NCBI RefSeq assembly: GCF_000372725.1
Contig: NW_005202237.1
Span: forward strand, 126,501 to 190,500
From: Emiliania huxleyi CCMP1516
Taxonomy: Eukaryota > Haptophyta > Isochrysidales > Noelaerhabdaceae
DNA length: 64,000 bases
Direction of reading: 5' to 3'
The translations under genes and the position numbers were made by a program. Below the pieces are notes generated by a model that saw only the letters and a list, made by a program, of their open reading frames with translations, was not told the DNA's origin and did no database searches. Position 1 is the first letter of the stretch; the number at the start of each line of letters is the position of its first letter. Positions 50,233 to 60,264 of the stretch are shown piece after piece.

Positions 50233-51531
50233 TCACTCCTTCAGGGACAACGCTCGAGGGACAACGTCGCTTCTCGCCTCGCTCGCCGCTGGCGCTGCTC
50301 GCTCCCCGGGCGGCTCGCACGGCGATTCCGGCACGGAGCGCCGTCGCCCGCCTTTCAGACAGCCAGTCGCCGAGATCGTGCGGCGCACTCCTGCCGCCAG
50401 CCTCTCGGCGGTGGGGTGGAGGACCACCTCCGCCTTGATGTCGGCGCGGCGCGGAAAGAGCCAGTGCACGAGCAGCATGGTCACGCCGAGATACGCCAGC
50501 ACGTTGGAGCCGAGCTCGGGCCAGTTGGTTGGGTTGAGCTCCTCGACGACCAGCACGACGCCGTTCGGGCTGTACATGGTTGCCCGAAAGGCGCGCAGCG
50601 ACCGGTTCGCGGAGATGTCGCGGAGCCGCAGCTCGTCGGGGATGTAGGACTCTATCGAGGGGCTGTAGTCGGCGAGCGGGTCCGGGAGAGGCTGGTACCA
50701 CAAGCCGTCGGTGACGCGCAGGCTCGAGGCGACGGTGGACGTGTAGTTGTCGGTCTCGTGCGTGGTTGGCCAAATGAACGCGTGGTCCCAATTGTTGATG
50801 ACGTAGCGCGTGGCGGTGACAGCGACGGCGTGGTGCTCGTTCGCAGCGAGCAGGAGCGGCGAAAGAGAGAGTGGCACCGTGCTCTCGTCCCTTTGGAGGC
50901 AATAGAGGGCGGAATGCAGCACCGCGCCCTGCGCTGCGGCGCTGCCGTCGTCGGACACCTCGAGGAGAGCCCACAGCTCCAGCTGAGAATCCGATGCGTT
51001 CTCTCCGCCAAGCTGCGCCCGCTCCCCAGACATGTTTACGTTGTTGAACTGAACGCACTGCCGATCCTGCGCTGTCCGACCCATCACGTCGAAGTCGTCG
51101 TCAAGGGAGAAGGAGCAGTTGCGCCTCACACCTCCGTGCACAAAGTCGGCGCAGCCCGCTGTCAAGATTCTGGTTGGCGTCGCGTTTTTCCAGCAGAGGA
51201 GTGCGAGCGGGGCGTCAAACTCCTTCACAACAGGCGAGAAGTGAGTGCCTGGGTTCGTTCGCGCTAGGAAAGCATTCACCACCACCCAGCCAATGAGCGT
51301 CGCGAGGGCGGTTACAACGAGTGCAGTCCACACGCCGAGGCACACGTACCGCTGAGGAGCAATTTGAACGCCAAGCAGACTGAACACCTTGAGGTCAGTG
51401 CGATTGGATCGTGAGATGCCGGAGCGTTCGGGCTGAGGCTGTGGCGAAGCTTCGGATCCGTCGCGCTCACCCAGAGGTTGCTCACTCATGTGGCCAGCCG
51501 CTGCAGCAAGCAGAGGGGTACAGTGGGGCAT
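50233..51531 (-). CDS. Two-transmembrane glycoprotein with large external domain
   Basis: About 432 residues if the ATG at 51531 is used (51489 is an equally good start, MSEQPLGERDG). A cytosolic N-terminus of about 60 residues leads to a helix (VCLGVWTALVVTALATLIGWVVV), an ectodomain of about 260 residues, and a second helix (NVLAYLGVTMLLVHWLF) before a basic, disordered tail. The ectodomain has six N-glycosylation sequons (NATP, NCSF, NMSG, NASD, NYTS, NRSL), several Cys and repeated Trp, fitting an extracellular or luminal fold. Two helices with both ends inside recall P2X and DEG/ENaC channels, but their signature motifs are missing. No function assigned. One exon; open frame upstream of the chosen start leaves the N-terminus uncertain. 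Confidence 0.65.
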   Translation of the reverse strand: MPHCTPLLAAAAGHMSEQPLGERDGSEASPQPQPERSGISRSNRTDLKVFSLLGVQIAPQRYVCLGVWTALVVTALATLIGWVVVNAFLARTNPGTHFSPVVKEFDAPLALLCWKNATPTRILTAGCADFVHGGVRRNCSFSLDDDFDVMGRTAQDRQCVQFNNVNMSGERAQLGGENASDSQLELWALLEVSDDGSAAAQGAVLHSALYCLQRDESTVPLSLSPLLLAANEHHAVAVTATRYVINNWDHAFIWPTTHETDNYTSTVASSLRVTDGLWYQPLPDPLADYSPSIESYIPDELRLRDISANRSLRAFRATMYSPNGVVLVVEELNPTNWPELGSNVLAYLGVTMLLVHWLFPRRADIKAEVVLHPTAERLAAGVRRTISATGCLKGGRRRSVPESPCEPPGERAAPAASEARSDVVPRALSLKE

Positions 51532-51799
51532 TAAGAACGCGGACTGGCCAGGACTGGGCATTAGAAAGCGTCCCAGAGAAACCCTGCCAAGCGATTTCCG
51601 CAAAAATCTAAGAAACCACGGCGCGCCGCAGGCGCGGCCCCGAGAAAAGGCCAGACGCGAGTGTGAACGGGAGGCCCAGCTCAAAATTTCTCTTCGCCTG
51701 CGGCGCGCGCACTTGTCACTTTCCAAGTCTCGGGCATCGGCTGGGTCGGCGCGCCTGGCGTGCTCCTCAACCTGTACAGCGCGCATAGTTACGGGTGGG

Positions 51800-51990
51800 G
51801 AGAGATGGTCCGCTTCGAAAAAGAAAGAAAGAAGACGGACCCAAGGGAGGGATGGGAGGACGGCACGCCGCCACCACACAGGGATTTTGAGGAGAGGAGT
51901 GTGGTGCTAGCCGTCGCCCACCCTCGGGCGTCTACCACTTCCTATCTCTCTTCGCAGTTTCTCGCCGATTCTCGCTGCAACCTTCATGGA
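51800..51990. repeat. Dispersed repeat, copy A (inverse copy at 58600-58770)
   Basis: GGGAGGGATGGGAGGACGGC, CGCCGCCACCACACAGGGAT and TAGCCGTCGCCCACCCT match the reverse complement of 58645-58735; GAAAGAAAGAAAG and GAGATAGGAAG-type ends match further. A third, short copy lies at 21566-21625. It covers the 5' region of NOP53. Confidence 0.75.
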
Positions 51991-52329
51991 TCATGCCACC
52001 CCTCGCGGTCGTCCCCCTCTCGTCGCTCTCCCTCCTGTCGCTTCCTCCTCTGTCGCGTCGCTCTCGTCTGCCTCGTCCTGCGACGCCGCCACCGCCTGCC
52101 CCCGATCCTTGCTCTCGCGGCTGCTCCCGCCTTTCGGCGCAACTCTGCCCTCCTCGCGGCATATTTTGGCCCCTCGAGTTTATCGAGCTCTCCTCGCGCA
52201 AGGACGACTCTTCTGACGCCCACTGCGATCATTTGCCGCCAAGTCATATCGTTGCTCAGGTCGGCTTCGAATGGGCAAAATTCTTTTGTCGAACGAGGCA
52301 GACGGACACGCGCCACTTTTTCAGACCAC

Positions 52330-54065
52330 ATGGCGAAGAAGAAGCAGTCCAAGGCCTCCTGGCGGAAGCGCGGCGCGTCGATCGAGGAGGCACTCCGCGT
52401 CGCGCGCGAGGGCGCCGACCAGGACCGGCGGACCGGCGGCGCGCTGGGAAGCGTCAAGTCGGAGCGCCTCTTCTCGCTCGACACCAAGCCGGGCAAGGGC
52501 GGCCGCGAGCAGAAGCTGAGCCGGCGCGAGCGGCGTGAGGCGCAGCCGCCTCTGCACGTCGACACCGTCGTCGCTGGAAACCCGCACATCAAGCCCATCT
52601 CGGAGCCGCGGCCAAAGCCGGCCAAGAAGCGGCAGCGCGAGGCCGAGCCGGGCGCTGCCGCACCCGCGGCCGCTGCGCCTGCGCGCCCGGCGAAACGGAG
52701 CAAGGCGGGCAAGATCAAGGCGCCGAAGCCCGTCCCGGTCCTTCCCGCGCCGGGCCCCGCCGGCCAGCTGCCTCGCACCTCGCTCGGCGGCCTGAGCGAC
52801 GTCTGGGCGGAGGGCGGCTGCGCGGAGGGCGGCGCGGAGGGCGGGCCGTCGCTGCGCCGCCGGCCCGCGCGCGCGGGTCCCAGCTCGCTCCACGCGCCCG
52901 AGCCGACCGGCAAGGCGAGCGTGCCTCGCGTGCGCGTCCCGTCCGAAGGCGCCTCCTTCAACCCGCCGGCAGAGGCGCACGCGCCGCTGCTCGCCGCCGC
53001 AGTCGGGCACGAGCTCGAGCGGGAGAGGCGCGAGGAGCGGCCGGCGTGGCGGCTGGAGCGGGAGGCGATCGAGGCCGCGGCGCGGAGGGCGCTGGTCGAC
53101 CAGGCCTCTACGACGAGCTTGCCTCTCCGCGAGGGCTCGGGCGAGGGCGACGAGGGCAGCGGCGGAGAGGAGGAGGAGGAGGCGGGCGTGCCGATCGTGC
53201 GCCGCGCCGTGTCAGATCGCAAGAAGACGGCGGCACAGCTGAACCGCTCCCGCCGCGCGCGCGAGCGGGAGCAGGAGGCCGCTGCGGCGCGCGAGCAGCG
53301 CAAGCGCGAGGTGCAGCTGGGCCGGCTCGGCCCAATCCTGTCGCAGCTCTCCAAAGAGGAGCGGGGGAGGGAGAGGCGCCCCGAGGCGGCGGAGGAGCGC
53401 AAAAGCCCCCGGCCCAAGCGGTTGGGTGGCGGCCGGTCCGGCCCCCCCCCCCCCCCCTCCCCCTCCCTCTCACACTCCGCCCTCTCTCACACACACCGCC
53501 CTCTCTCCCACCGCCCTCTCCCACCGACGGCCGCGCTGTGCCCAGGCAAGCTCAAGTACGAGGAGCTTAATTAATTAATTAATTGATTAATCAATAGGCA
53601 AGCTCAAGTACGAGGAGCGGAGGCCGGAGGTGCTGCTGTCGGAGGAGCTCGGGTCGTCGCTGCGCGCCCTCCCGCGGCCGGCCGAGGTCGACTTGCTGGC
53701 GGACCGATTCGACTCGTTCAAGGCCGATTCCCCGAGAGACTGCCAGAGACTGCCCGAGAGACTGCCCGAGATTGCCCGAGATGGCTGGCGGACCGCTCGG
53801 CTCGTTCGCCTCGCTTGGCCGCGCCCGCTCCCCCCCCCCCCCCCCTCCCGCCCCTCCCCCGCGCTAGAAGAGCGCCCGCGGAGCGTGAGTCGAGGGCCGC
53901 GCTGCGCCGCAGGAGCGGAACCTCGTCGAGGTGCGCAAGCGCGCCGGCAAGCCGCGGCGCGCGAGGCGGCAGGAAGTGACCAAGGAGTCGCACAGGGACC
54001 GCAGGTACAACGCCGCCGGGCAGCCGCTCGGGTTCGACAAGTCGCCCGCGCCGGTCTGGGTGTAG
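52330..54065 (+). CDS. NOP53: Ribosome biogenesis factor NOP53 (GLTSCR2)
   Basis: Exons 52330-53425, 53598-53722 and 53913-54065 give 457 residues. The N-terminus MAKKKQSKASWRKRG and LFSLDT box, a Lys/Ala-rich middle, and the conserved end LGKLKYEERRPEVLLSEEL, RFDSFKERNLVEVRKRAGK and TKESHRDRRYN are NOP53 hallmarks. The protein acts in the nucleolus, where in yeast it docks the exosome helicase Mtr4 on pre-60S particles. Intron 1 starts GTGGCGG and has two possible acceptors, 53545 and 53597, created by a 23-bp duplicate; only the second keeps the frame open. Intron 2 (53723-53912) starts GC and carries GCCCGAGA repeats. A stop (ELN then TAA) follows at once if the first acceptor is used. The last exon encodes the ending SPAPVWV. 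Confidence 0.9.
53544..53618. repeat. 23-bp direct duplicate around a (TTAA)n insert at a 3' splice site
   Basis: AGGCAAGCTCAAGTACGAGG and three more bases stand at 53544-53566 and exactly again at 53596-53618; 29 bp of TTAATTAATT-type sequence lie between. Both copies begin with the AG of an acceptor. Confidence 0.9.
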
Positions 54066-54348
54066 CCGCGCCCGCCTCACTCTGTGCATGGTCACGCCGA
54101 CGCCGCCTTGTGCGCGCACCGAGTCGTGTGCCGTGTCCTTGCGTATCTGCAGCAGCCTCTGCTCTTTTTCTGGCCGCGTCGGAGATCCTCATATATGATG
54201 GCTATTCTGTGTGCCGTCACTATTTTTGTTACGGCTGTGATATTCATATCTATATTGATAATTTAATATACTTTAATATTTTATATTGCGCTTTTTGTCA
54301 GAGGAGACTTAAATAAATAAATTTATTTATTTAATTTATTTAAGTGAC
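54066..54348. other. AT-rich 3' flank of NOP53
   Basis: CTTAAATAAATAAAT...ATTTATTTAAG at 54308-54345 is a near-perfect palindrome, and 54240-54290 is also very rich in AT. May mark transcription termination or an insertion edge. Confidence 0.5.
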
Positions 54349-55425
54349 GTGCGGGGTCCGACACACATGTGCATGGACCATGGTGGATGGAGGATGGTGC
54401 ACGCGGCTCACGAGACATTTGAGAGTAAAATGAGCATGATCCATGAAAATGACAGAGCCTATCTCTCTCTCTCTCCACGCGGTGCCGTCTCGCGGATCCG
54501 CTTCTCTGGTTGGAGTCTAGACCAATGGACCCCTGCCACTGTGGCCGCGGCGCAGGCCAACAGACCACGTACCTATGGTATGGCCCCCCACATCCCATTA
54601 AGCCGGGGACCCATTACACTCGGGATGCATTACGCAGATGAGCTGTATACCGCAAGCACTGGTCCCTGGACTAATTGGGCCCAAGCAGCTTTCAACCGGG
54701 GGTACCGGGGTGATTACACTGACCCAAATTCCGCTAACGGGACAATACGGCCTGATTGGCGCGACTACGCGGCAGAAAGAGCAGATTGGTCACGCGAGCA
54801 GCAAATCAGTAACTTTGGGCGCGTAGTGCAGACGTTCAGACAGGCGGTGGCACGGATCGTACGGCGGGCCAAGTGGCGCCGCATCATCAGGGGCCTAAGA
54901 CTGCGCGCAAGAGTTGGAGAAATACCAACATTTTTGGGGCCATCGGGAAGCGACATTTTTCGGGCCCCTAGTATGTGGCCCGTAACGAGAAACTTAAGGG
55001 ACGCAACTGAGGAACAAGGCCAAGCATGGAATAGTCGGATGGGGTTCCCGGCTGATGGGGTTGGGGTGGGTCGGCTTCGTGGGACAGGTACGCGGGGGTT
55101 CAACTAAAAAGAATATCTGAGGCTGAGATAGGATGCCCCAACGCCTATGGTTGGAGCGCCAGCGTTGGTATCATGATTTCATGAATGGAAGAGGTTACAA
55201 GGATGAGATGCTTGCAGCCAGCGCTTCATGGGAGGTTCGCCATGCTTTTTTAAGGTGTATTATGACGATGAGGAAAGGTTTGGATACCTAGTGCGGAAGT
55301 TGCGTCAATTTCTGTGGAACTTCGTTCGGCGAGGGCGGTGGCGCCGCCTCATTAAACTCGTAGAGTATAAGCGTCGAATGGAGTTGGAGAATGTTGCACG
55401 TCGGTTAGAGTTTAACGAGTAGTTG
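54349..55425 (+). other. Lower-GC island with two orphan open stretches
   Basis: Base composition falls to about 50 percent GC against 65-70 percent in the neighbouring genes, and codon use changes accordingly. One open stretch (54349-55107, about 252 codons) has Trp-rich sequence (WTNWAQAAFNRGYRGDY, PDWRDYAAERADWS) and ends basic (RRAKWRRIIRGLRLRARVGE). A second, short one (to 55422) has a similar basic motif (RRGRWRRLIKLVEYKRR). The shared W-R-R-I/L-I pattern hints at related protein segments. Not recognised; a foreign, possibly viral, origin is suggested by composition alone. If a virus-like fossil, it looks fragmentary. Confidence 0.45.
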
Positions 55426-55910
55426 GCATAGGTTACTGCAGTGCCACGCGACCGTTATACACACGGCGCCCCTCTGAGATTCGATTGAGATGCACATGAG
55501 CTCGCCAGCTCGCGCGTGTAATTCGTCGATCGGCCGTCATGTTCACACATCTCACTGAGATTGTTATTCAAATTCCATGTTCACAGCAATTGTCTCCCCT
55601 TTTTTTTCACCACCTGAGATCCCGAATCTCAGCCCTGCAATTATGACCCCAACTGCCCTGCCCTGCCCTGCCGTACTGCCATGCCCGCACACTGCCGCAC
55701 AACTGCCCTGTGGCCCCTGCCCGATCCCCTACCTGCCCCGGGTGTGAAACCCACACTGCCCTGCCCGGCCCAAACCACACTGCCGAGGTGTGAATACCTG
55801 CCCGCTCCCGAGGTCTCGGAGAAACTTGTGGAGCCGTATATGGACTCCGTGTTGATTGAGCGACGCACACCCCTCTCTCTCCGCTCAGAGACCCACACGA
55901 CAGCCGCCTG
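55426..55910. other. Spacer with CTGCCCTGCC repeats
   Basis: CTGCCCTG words cluster at 55650-55790. A (T)8 run stands at 55599-55606. No gene seen. Confidence 0.4.
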
Positions 55911-57096
55911 CTAAATGTAGATCTCGCTCGCTGTGCGGCGGTGCGGTGCGTGGCGCGAGAGTATGGGGAGCCCTTCCTGGGCGCCCCCGCCACCTCCTCC
56001 ATCCAAGTTGACCAAGTCCCGTCTTCCTCCTCCCCAAGCACCGAGCCGCACGCTCCTCACCCGCGTGCGAGAGCCCGGTGCCTTAGCCCCCCGAGCCCTC
56101 AGAGCCAGCCATGCCCCCGGTCGGCCTCGGGGAAGCTTCACACACCGACTCCCGAGCAGAGCAGGAGGGCCTGACTCATGCTCCGAGGGGGGAGGGGCTG
56201 GCACCGGCCTCCGCACCGCGAGTGGCGACGTGCTCACTGCCCGCCTCACTGCCCGCCCCCTCCCGCGCCCGCCCTCGCCGCGTGGCACGCCTGGCAAGAC
56301 GGCGGGGGCAAGCCGAGTCACGGGCGGGCGAAAGGCAGCGAGGGGGCGTGTCCGCGAATCGGCCTGGTAGAGTAGAGCGGCGCCGAGCCCGTGCATGCCT
56401 ACAGAGCAGCGCAGAGGAGCGATCTGCAGCGATCTGGCCGCCTTGCAGTGCGAGGGCGGAGCGGCGGAGGCGGGCGGGCCGAGGTGCGCGAATTGAAGCA
56501 TCGACTGCCGGTGCAGCTGGTAGAGGAGGGAGAGGGAGAGCAGCAGTAGCGTCACCACCGTCACCAGATCCGAAGTGGAGTACGGCGTTCCCGAAGCGGC
56601 CACCGCGGCGCCAGCCACGCAGCAGAGCCAGCTCACCCCGGCAACCTCGCCCTCCGATCGCAGCCGCGCCTCGGCTGCCAGCGTCAGCAGCGCCGCCCCT
56701 CCGTGTGCAAGCAGCCGCCACGCGCCGAGCGACTCGAGCCCGCCGCCCCCCAGCCCTCCCGGCTGGGCCTCTGCTGCGGCTACCAGGCTGACGCACTGCA
56801 GCGCGCAAACCTACGGCCCAGAAGCCTCCTCGCGTCAGCGCCGCCCGCCTCCCCCTGCGCCTGGCCCCGCCCCCTGGCCCCGCCGCCGCACGCGCGCCTC
56901 GGCAGCGCGCGCGGGCCGCGGCAGCAGCGCCGGCCGCCGGTCGGGCAGCAGCCGCGCCGCGCCCCGTGCGGCCGCACTGCTCCTCGAGGCGTAGGTTGCG
57001 ATGGCGAGCGCGCTGGCGGCGGCGGCGACCGGGGTGGAGCCGCGGCAGACTCCGATGGCGGCGGCGGGCAGCGCGGCGAGCGGCTCGAGCGTCGGC
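55911..57096 (-). CDS. Hypothetical multi-pass membrane protein (model incomplete)
   Basis: An exon starting at 57096 after CTCCCACAG reads PTLEPLAALPAAAIGVCRG and STPVAAAASALAIATYASR. A second, after a GTAG at about 56812, reads VCALQCVSLVAAAEAQ, then helices near LGAWRLLAHGGAALLTLAAE, WLCCVAGAAVAASG and DLVTVVTLLLLSLSLLYQL, and continues to a stop at 55911 through low-complexity sequence that may in part be intron. At least three hydrophobic helices are visible. The 5' part would lie beyond the degenerate telomeric tract and the gap, so it could even belong to the TLC-like gene upstream, which has the same strand. No family recognised. Confidence 0.4.
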
Positions 57097-57120
57097 CTGT
57101 GGGAGAAGGCGCGGGCCAGG

Positions 57121-57235
57121 GGTTAGGGGTTAGGGTTCGGGTCAGGGTGTGGGTTAGGGTCAGGGTCAGGGTCAGGGTGTGGGTTAGGGTCAGGGTCAGG
57201 GTCAGGGTGTGGGTCAGGGTGTGGGTTAGGGTTGC
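57121..57235. repeat. Degenerate telomere-like tract (TTAGGG/TCAGGG/TGTGGG)n
   Basis: About eighteen hexamers, mostly TCAGGG, TTAGGG and TGTGGG, arranged in higher-order blocks (GTCAGGGTCAGGGTCAGGGT then GTGGGTTAGG). It lies inside a probable intron of the minus-strand membrane protein, directly before its CTCCCACAG acceptor. Confidence 0.85.
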
Positions 57236-57326
57236 GGGGGAAGCCGCGGGCCGAGAGCGTGTGTGGGCGGTCTGGGCCGAAGGGCGGCCAAGGGAAGGGG
57301 CGGTTGGGCGGCGGTGGGGGGTGGGG

Positions 57327-57426
57327 NNNNNNNNNNNNNNNNNNNNNNNNNNNNNNNNNNNNNNNNNNNNNNNNNNNNNNNNNNNNNNNNNNNNNNNNNN
57401 NNNNNNNNNNNNNNNNNNNNNNNNNN
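57327..57426. other. Assembly gap (100 N)
   Basis: The gap interrupts a repeated GGGCGGCGGTGGGG stretch. The TLC-like gene runs into it from the right. Confidence 0.95.
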
Positions 57427-58511
57427 TTGGGCGGCGGTGGGGCGGGGCGAGGGCGGGGCGAGGCGCCGGAGCGGGTCTAGCTTGACCATCTTAAGGACGG
57501 CGAGGTAGACCTGCCCGGCCCAGGTGATTGCGCACCTGGGCGGTGGGGACGGGAGGTGAGGCCAACGACGGGAGGAGAGGGCGGGAGGAGAGGGCGGGAG
57601 GAGAGGGCGGGAGGAGAGGAGTGGCGGCGGAGCTGCGATGGGAGGAGAGAGGTCGCGGGCAGCCGCTCGCCCGTGAATCACACACAAGCAGGCGTACCCG
57701 ACCGGGACCATGCGCGACGGGATGGAGCCCGCGTTGCCCCACACGAAGGCGGGGTCGGCCAGTCGAATGCCCCCGACCTGCGGGTGCGCACGCGGGCGCA
57801 CGCGGGCGCAGAGGTGAGGGGCAAGGGGAGGGCGGCGGAGAGCGTTGGGTCGCTGACACTTCGTGGAAGTGTCTGTGAAGTGTCTGTGAAGTGAGCGAGG
57901 GGTCGCTGACCCAGAAGCGAGTGTACATAAAGGTCAGCGCGAAGGCCGCCTTGATGGCGGGCACGAAGCCAGGGGGCCCCCGCCTGCCGACAAGGTTGTG
58001 CAGGGCGAGGAGCAGAGTCGCGACCTGCGCCGAGCGAGGAGGAGCGAGGCGCGGGAGTGGGCCGAGGCGCGGAGGCAGGAGGCCGAGGAGGCGGCGGCGC
58101 GGCATCGGCGTCGCATGCTCGGGATCGACGCGACGACAGCGCACGGCAGGCGGTTCGCGAGGCGCGCACCTCGACCGCCAGTCCCTCGCGGATGATCGGG
58201 TCGAAGGTTGGCCAAGCGAGATAGAGGAGCGTCACGCCGAGGTTGGCGAGGTGGTGGACGCGCATCACCGAGGCCATGTCGGGCTGCAGCAGCAGTTCGG
58301 CCACCATCTGAACCGCCATCAGAACATATGGCCAGAACAGCGGCACCGACGGCAGGAAGTAGACGGCGCTGAAGGTGCCCGCACAGGCGACGGTGAAGGC
58401 ATTCATGGCGTCGGATGCCTTCTCGGGCCTCCGCTCGTCGGCCTGGCGAGACGCGCCCGCCGACTGGTCCGTCGCGGTGTGGGCCACGGCCCGCCGCGAC
58501 GTGGGCGCCAT
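57427..58511 (-). CDS. TLC-domain-like polytopic membrane protein, 3' end in gap
   Basis: Exons 58511-58170, 58024-57911, 57777-57671 and 57535 to the gap. Introns 1 and 2 are GT-AG, intron 3 (57536-57670) starts GC; all phases agree. The reading has at least five helices: FTVACAGTFSAVYFLPSVP, PYVLMAVQMVAELLL, a block MRVHHLANLGVTLLYLAW, LAVEVATLLLALHNLVG, IKAAFALTFMYTRFW and VPVGYACLCVI, then QVYLAVLKMVKLD. HH before a helix, then a family-like E-V-x-N pattern and a late Tyr-rich helix resemble TRAM/LAG1/CLN8 proteins (TMEM56-like). These act in lipid synthesis or sensing at the ER. The Ser/Ala/Arg leader (40 residues) could be a targeting sequence. Motif match is partial, so other polytopic families are possible. 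Confidence 0.6.
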
Positions 58512-59285
58512 CGAACCGCCGGCGTTCGGCCCACTAGGGTGGCCGCGGCGAGGAAGAGAATTCCGAGGCTACGTCAGCATTCTTTCTTTTCTAGAAGATT
58601 GCAGCGAGAAGCGGCGAGAGACTGCGAAGAGAGATAGGAAGAGGCAGACTCCCTAGGGTGGGCGACGGCTAGCGCACCACACACCTCTCCTTAAAATCCC
58701 TGTGTGGTGGCGGCGTGCCGTCCTCCCATCCCTCCCTTGGGTTGTCTGTTTTCTTTCTTTCTTTCTTTTTCTTTTCTAGGGACAGAAGGATTTCCAAATC
58801 GCAGTGAGGAGTTCACGCCTGGGCCCGAGCCGCTAGGGCGACAAGACGACAAGAGAGGCGCAGAGGGCGGTGAAGTGCGGTGAGGGGCCGAAGTCGAATA
58901 GGAAGAGAATTGAGACTGGAAGCGATCTCAATCAGGACGGCCGGCGGGCGAGCAGAGATCGTCTGCCAGTGCATCAAACGTGAGGACGCTCCATAGGATG
59001 CGGGCGGCGACCATCAGCAGCGTGTTACCGCTCACCCCGTCACGAGTGAAGGTCGCATCCACCCTCCCGCCGCCGTCGAGCCACGCCAGCACCGCTGCGC
59101 CGTCGCTTTGCCAAGCCGCAGCCAGGCAGCCACGATCTCGTCGGGAACGCTGCCCGCAGCGCCCTCCGCGCCACCAGAAGAGGACGCGTCAGTCGCTACC
59201 GACCTACCGTGGCTGCCCCCGATGCGCAAAGAAGAATTTACGTACGACCCAGTGTTGTGCAAAAAAGAAAATCGTAACCCCCTGG
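58512..59285. repeat. Intergenic region with dispersed repeat, copy B
   Basis: 58600-58770 is the inverse copy of 51800-51990, including CGGCGTGCCGTCCTCCCATC and the CTTTCTTTCTTTC run. The rest (58790-59285) is spacer and probable promoter of the MESD-like gene; in-frame open sequence upstream of 59286 has no ATG with good context and no family match. Confidence 0.6.
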
Positions 59286-60264
59286 ATGGCGCCTGCCGCG
59301 ACAGCGCGTGCGTGGCTCGCGTCCGCTCTGCTCGTCTGCTCCTTGGCCTCGGCCGGAGCGCGGACGCAGCGCGACATCGCCAAGAAGACTGCTCAGATGA
59401 CCGAGGAGGACTGGCGCCGCGTCGAGGAGGAGTGGGAGACGCCCGAGGAGAGCGCGAGCGACGGCCCTGCTGCCCGTTTCGAGTATTCGCGCTCACCCTT
59501 CGCTGCTAGCGCCGCAGGAGAAGGAGGAGTACGAGTTCAAGCCGCCAAAGGCGCGCGGTCTGGACGTGGAGAAGCTGCAGCGCGAGAAGGACCCGAAGAA
59601 GCGGCAGCGAATGGTCGAGGACTCGCAAAAGACGACAGGGCCGACGATGATCTTTGCGACGGTCGACTACCCCGGCTGCTGCGAGGATAAGACCGGCACT
59701 GAGGAGATTGCAAAACGGTGCGCCGCGGCGTGCGCGCGCGGTCTGGCGCGGAGGCGAGAGAGCGGTCGCCTCTGTTTGCGCAGGTGGAATGCGCTGCTGG
59801 GCTCAAAGGGGATGGATGCGCAGGCGTACGTCGTCGACAACGCGACGATCCTCTTCTCGACCAACCATGGCCTGTTCGCCGACGAGGTGGCGCCGCCGCG
59901 CCCGCCTGTGCTCGCACTTGCGCAGCCGACCGCCTCGCCGCCGCCTCTGCTCAGATTGTCGAGTTTGCGCTCGAGCAGCCGGAGTGTGTCGCCACCGACT
60001 GGAACAGCAAGCGCTCGGGCGGTTGGTCGGGCGTGCCCAGCGGCCTGTCCTCTCGCTGACAGCGCGCCCTGCCCGCGTAGGCGGACGCCGGGCCCGGCGG
60101 AGACGCCCGAGTGGAAGGCGAAGGACGAGGTGCGCAAGGCTGCAAAGGCAAAGGCGGACGCAGAGGCGAAGGCGGCCAAGGAGGCGGCGGAGAAGGCGGC
60201 CAAGCGGGCTAAGCGGAGGAGGAGGAGGAAGAAGCGGGAGGCCAAGCAGAAGGATGAAGTGTAG
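59286..60264 (+). CDS. MESD / Boca-like ER chaperone
   Basis: Five exons: 59286-59453 (end inferred), 59518-59717, 59784-59886, 59955-60010 and 60081-60264, about 236 residues. A clear signal peptide (ATARAWLASALLVCSLASAGA) is followed by MTEEDWRRVEEEWE, a helix, then the MESD core GPTMIFATVDYPG, TGTEEIAKRWNALLGS, YVVDNATILFSTNHG and VEFALEQPECVATDWNSK. In animals MESD is the chaperone for LDL-receptor beta-propellers in the ER. The C-terminus is a Lys/Ala coiled helix ending KQKDEV, where animal MESDs end REDL; KDEV is close to but not a classical KDEL signal. The last intron begins GC. Exon 1's donor is the least certain border. Confidence 0.8.
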
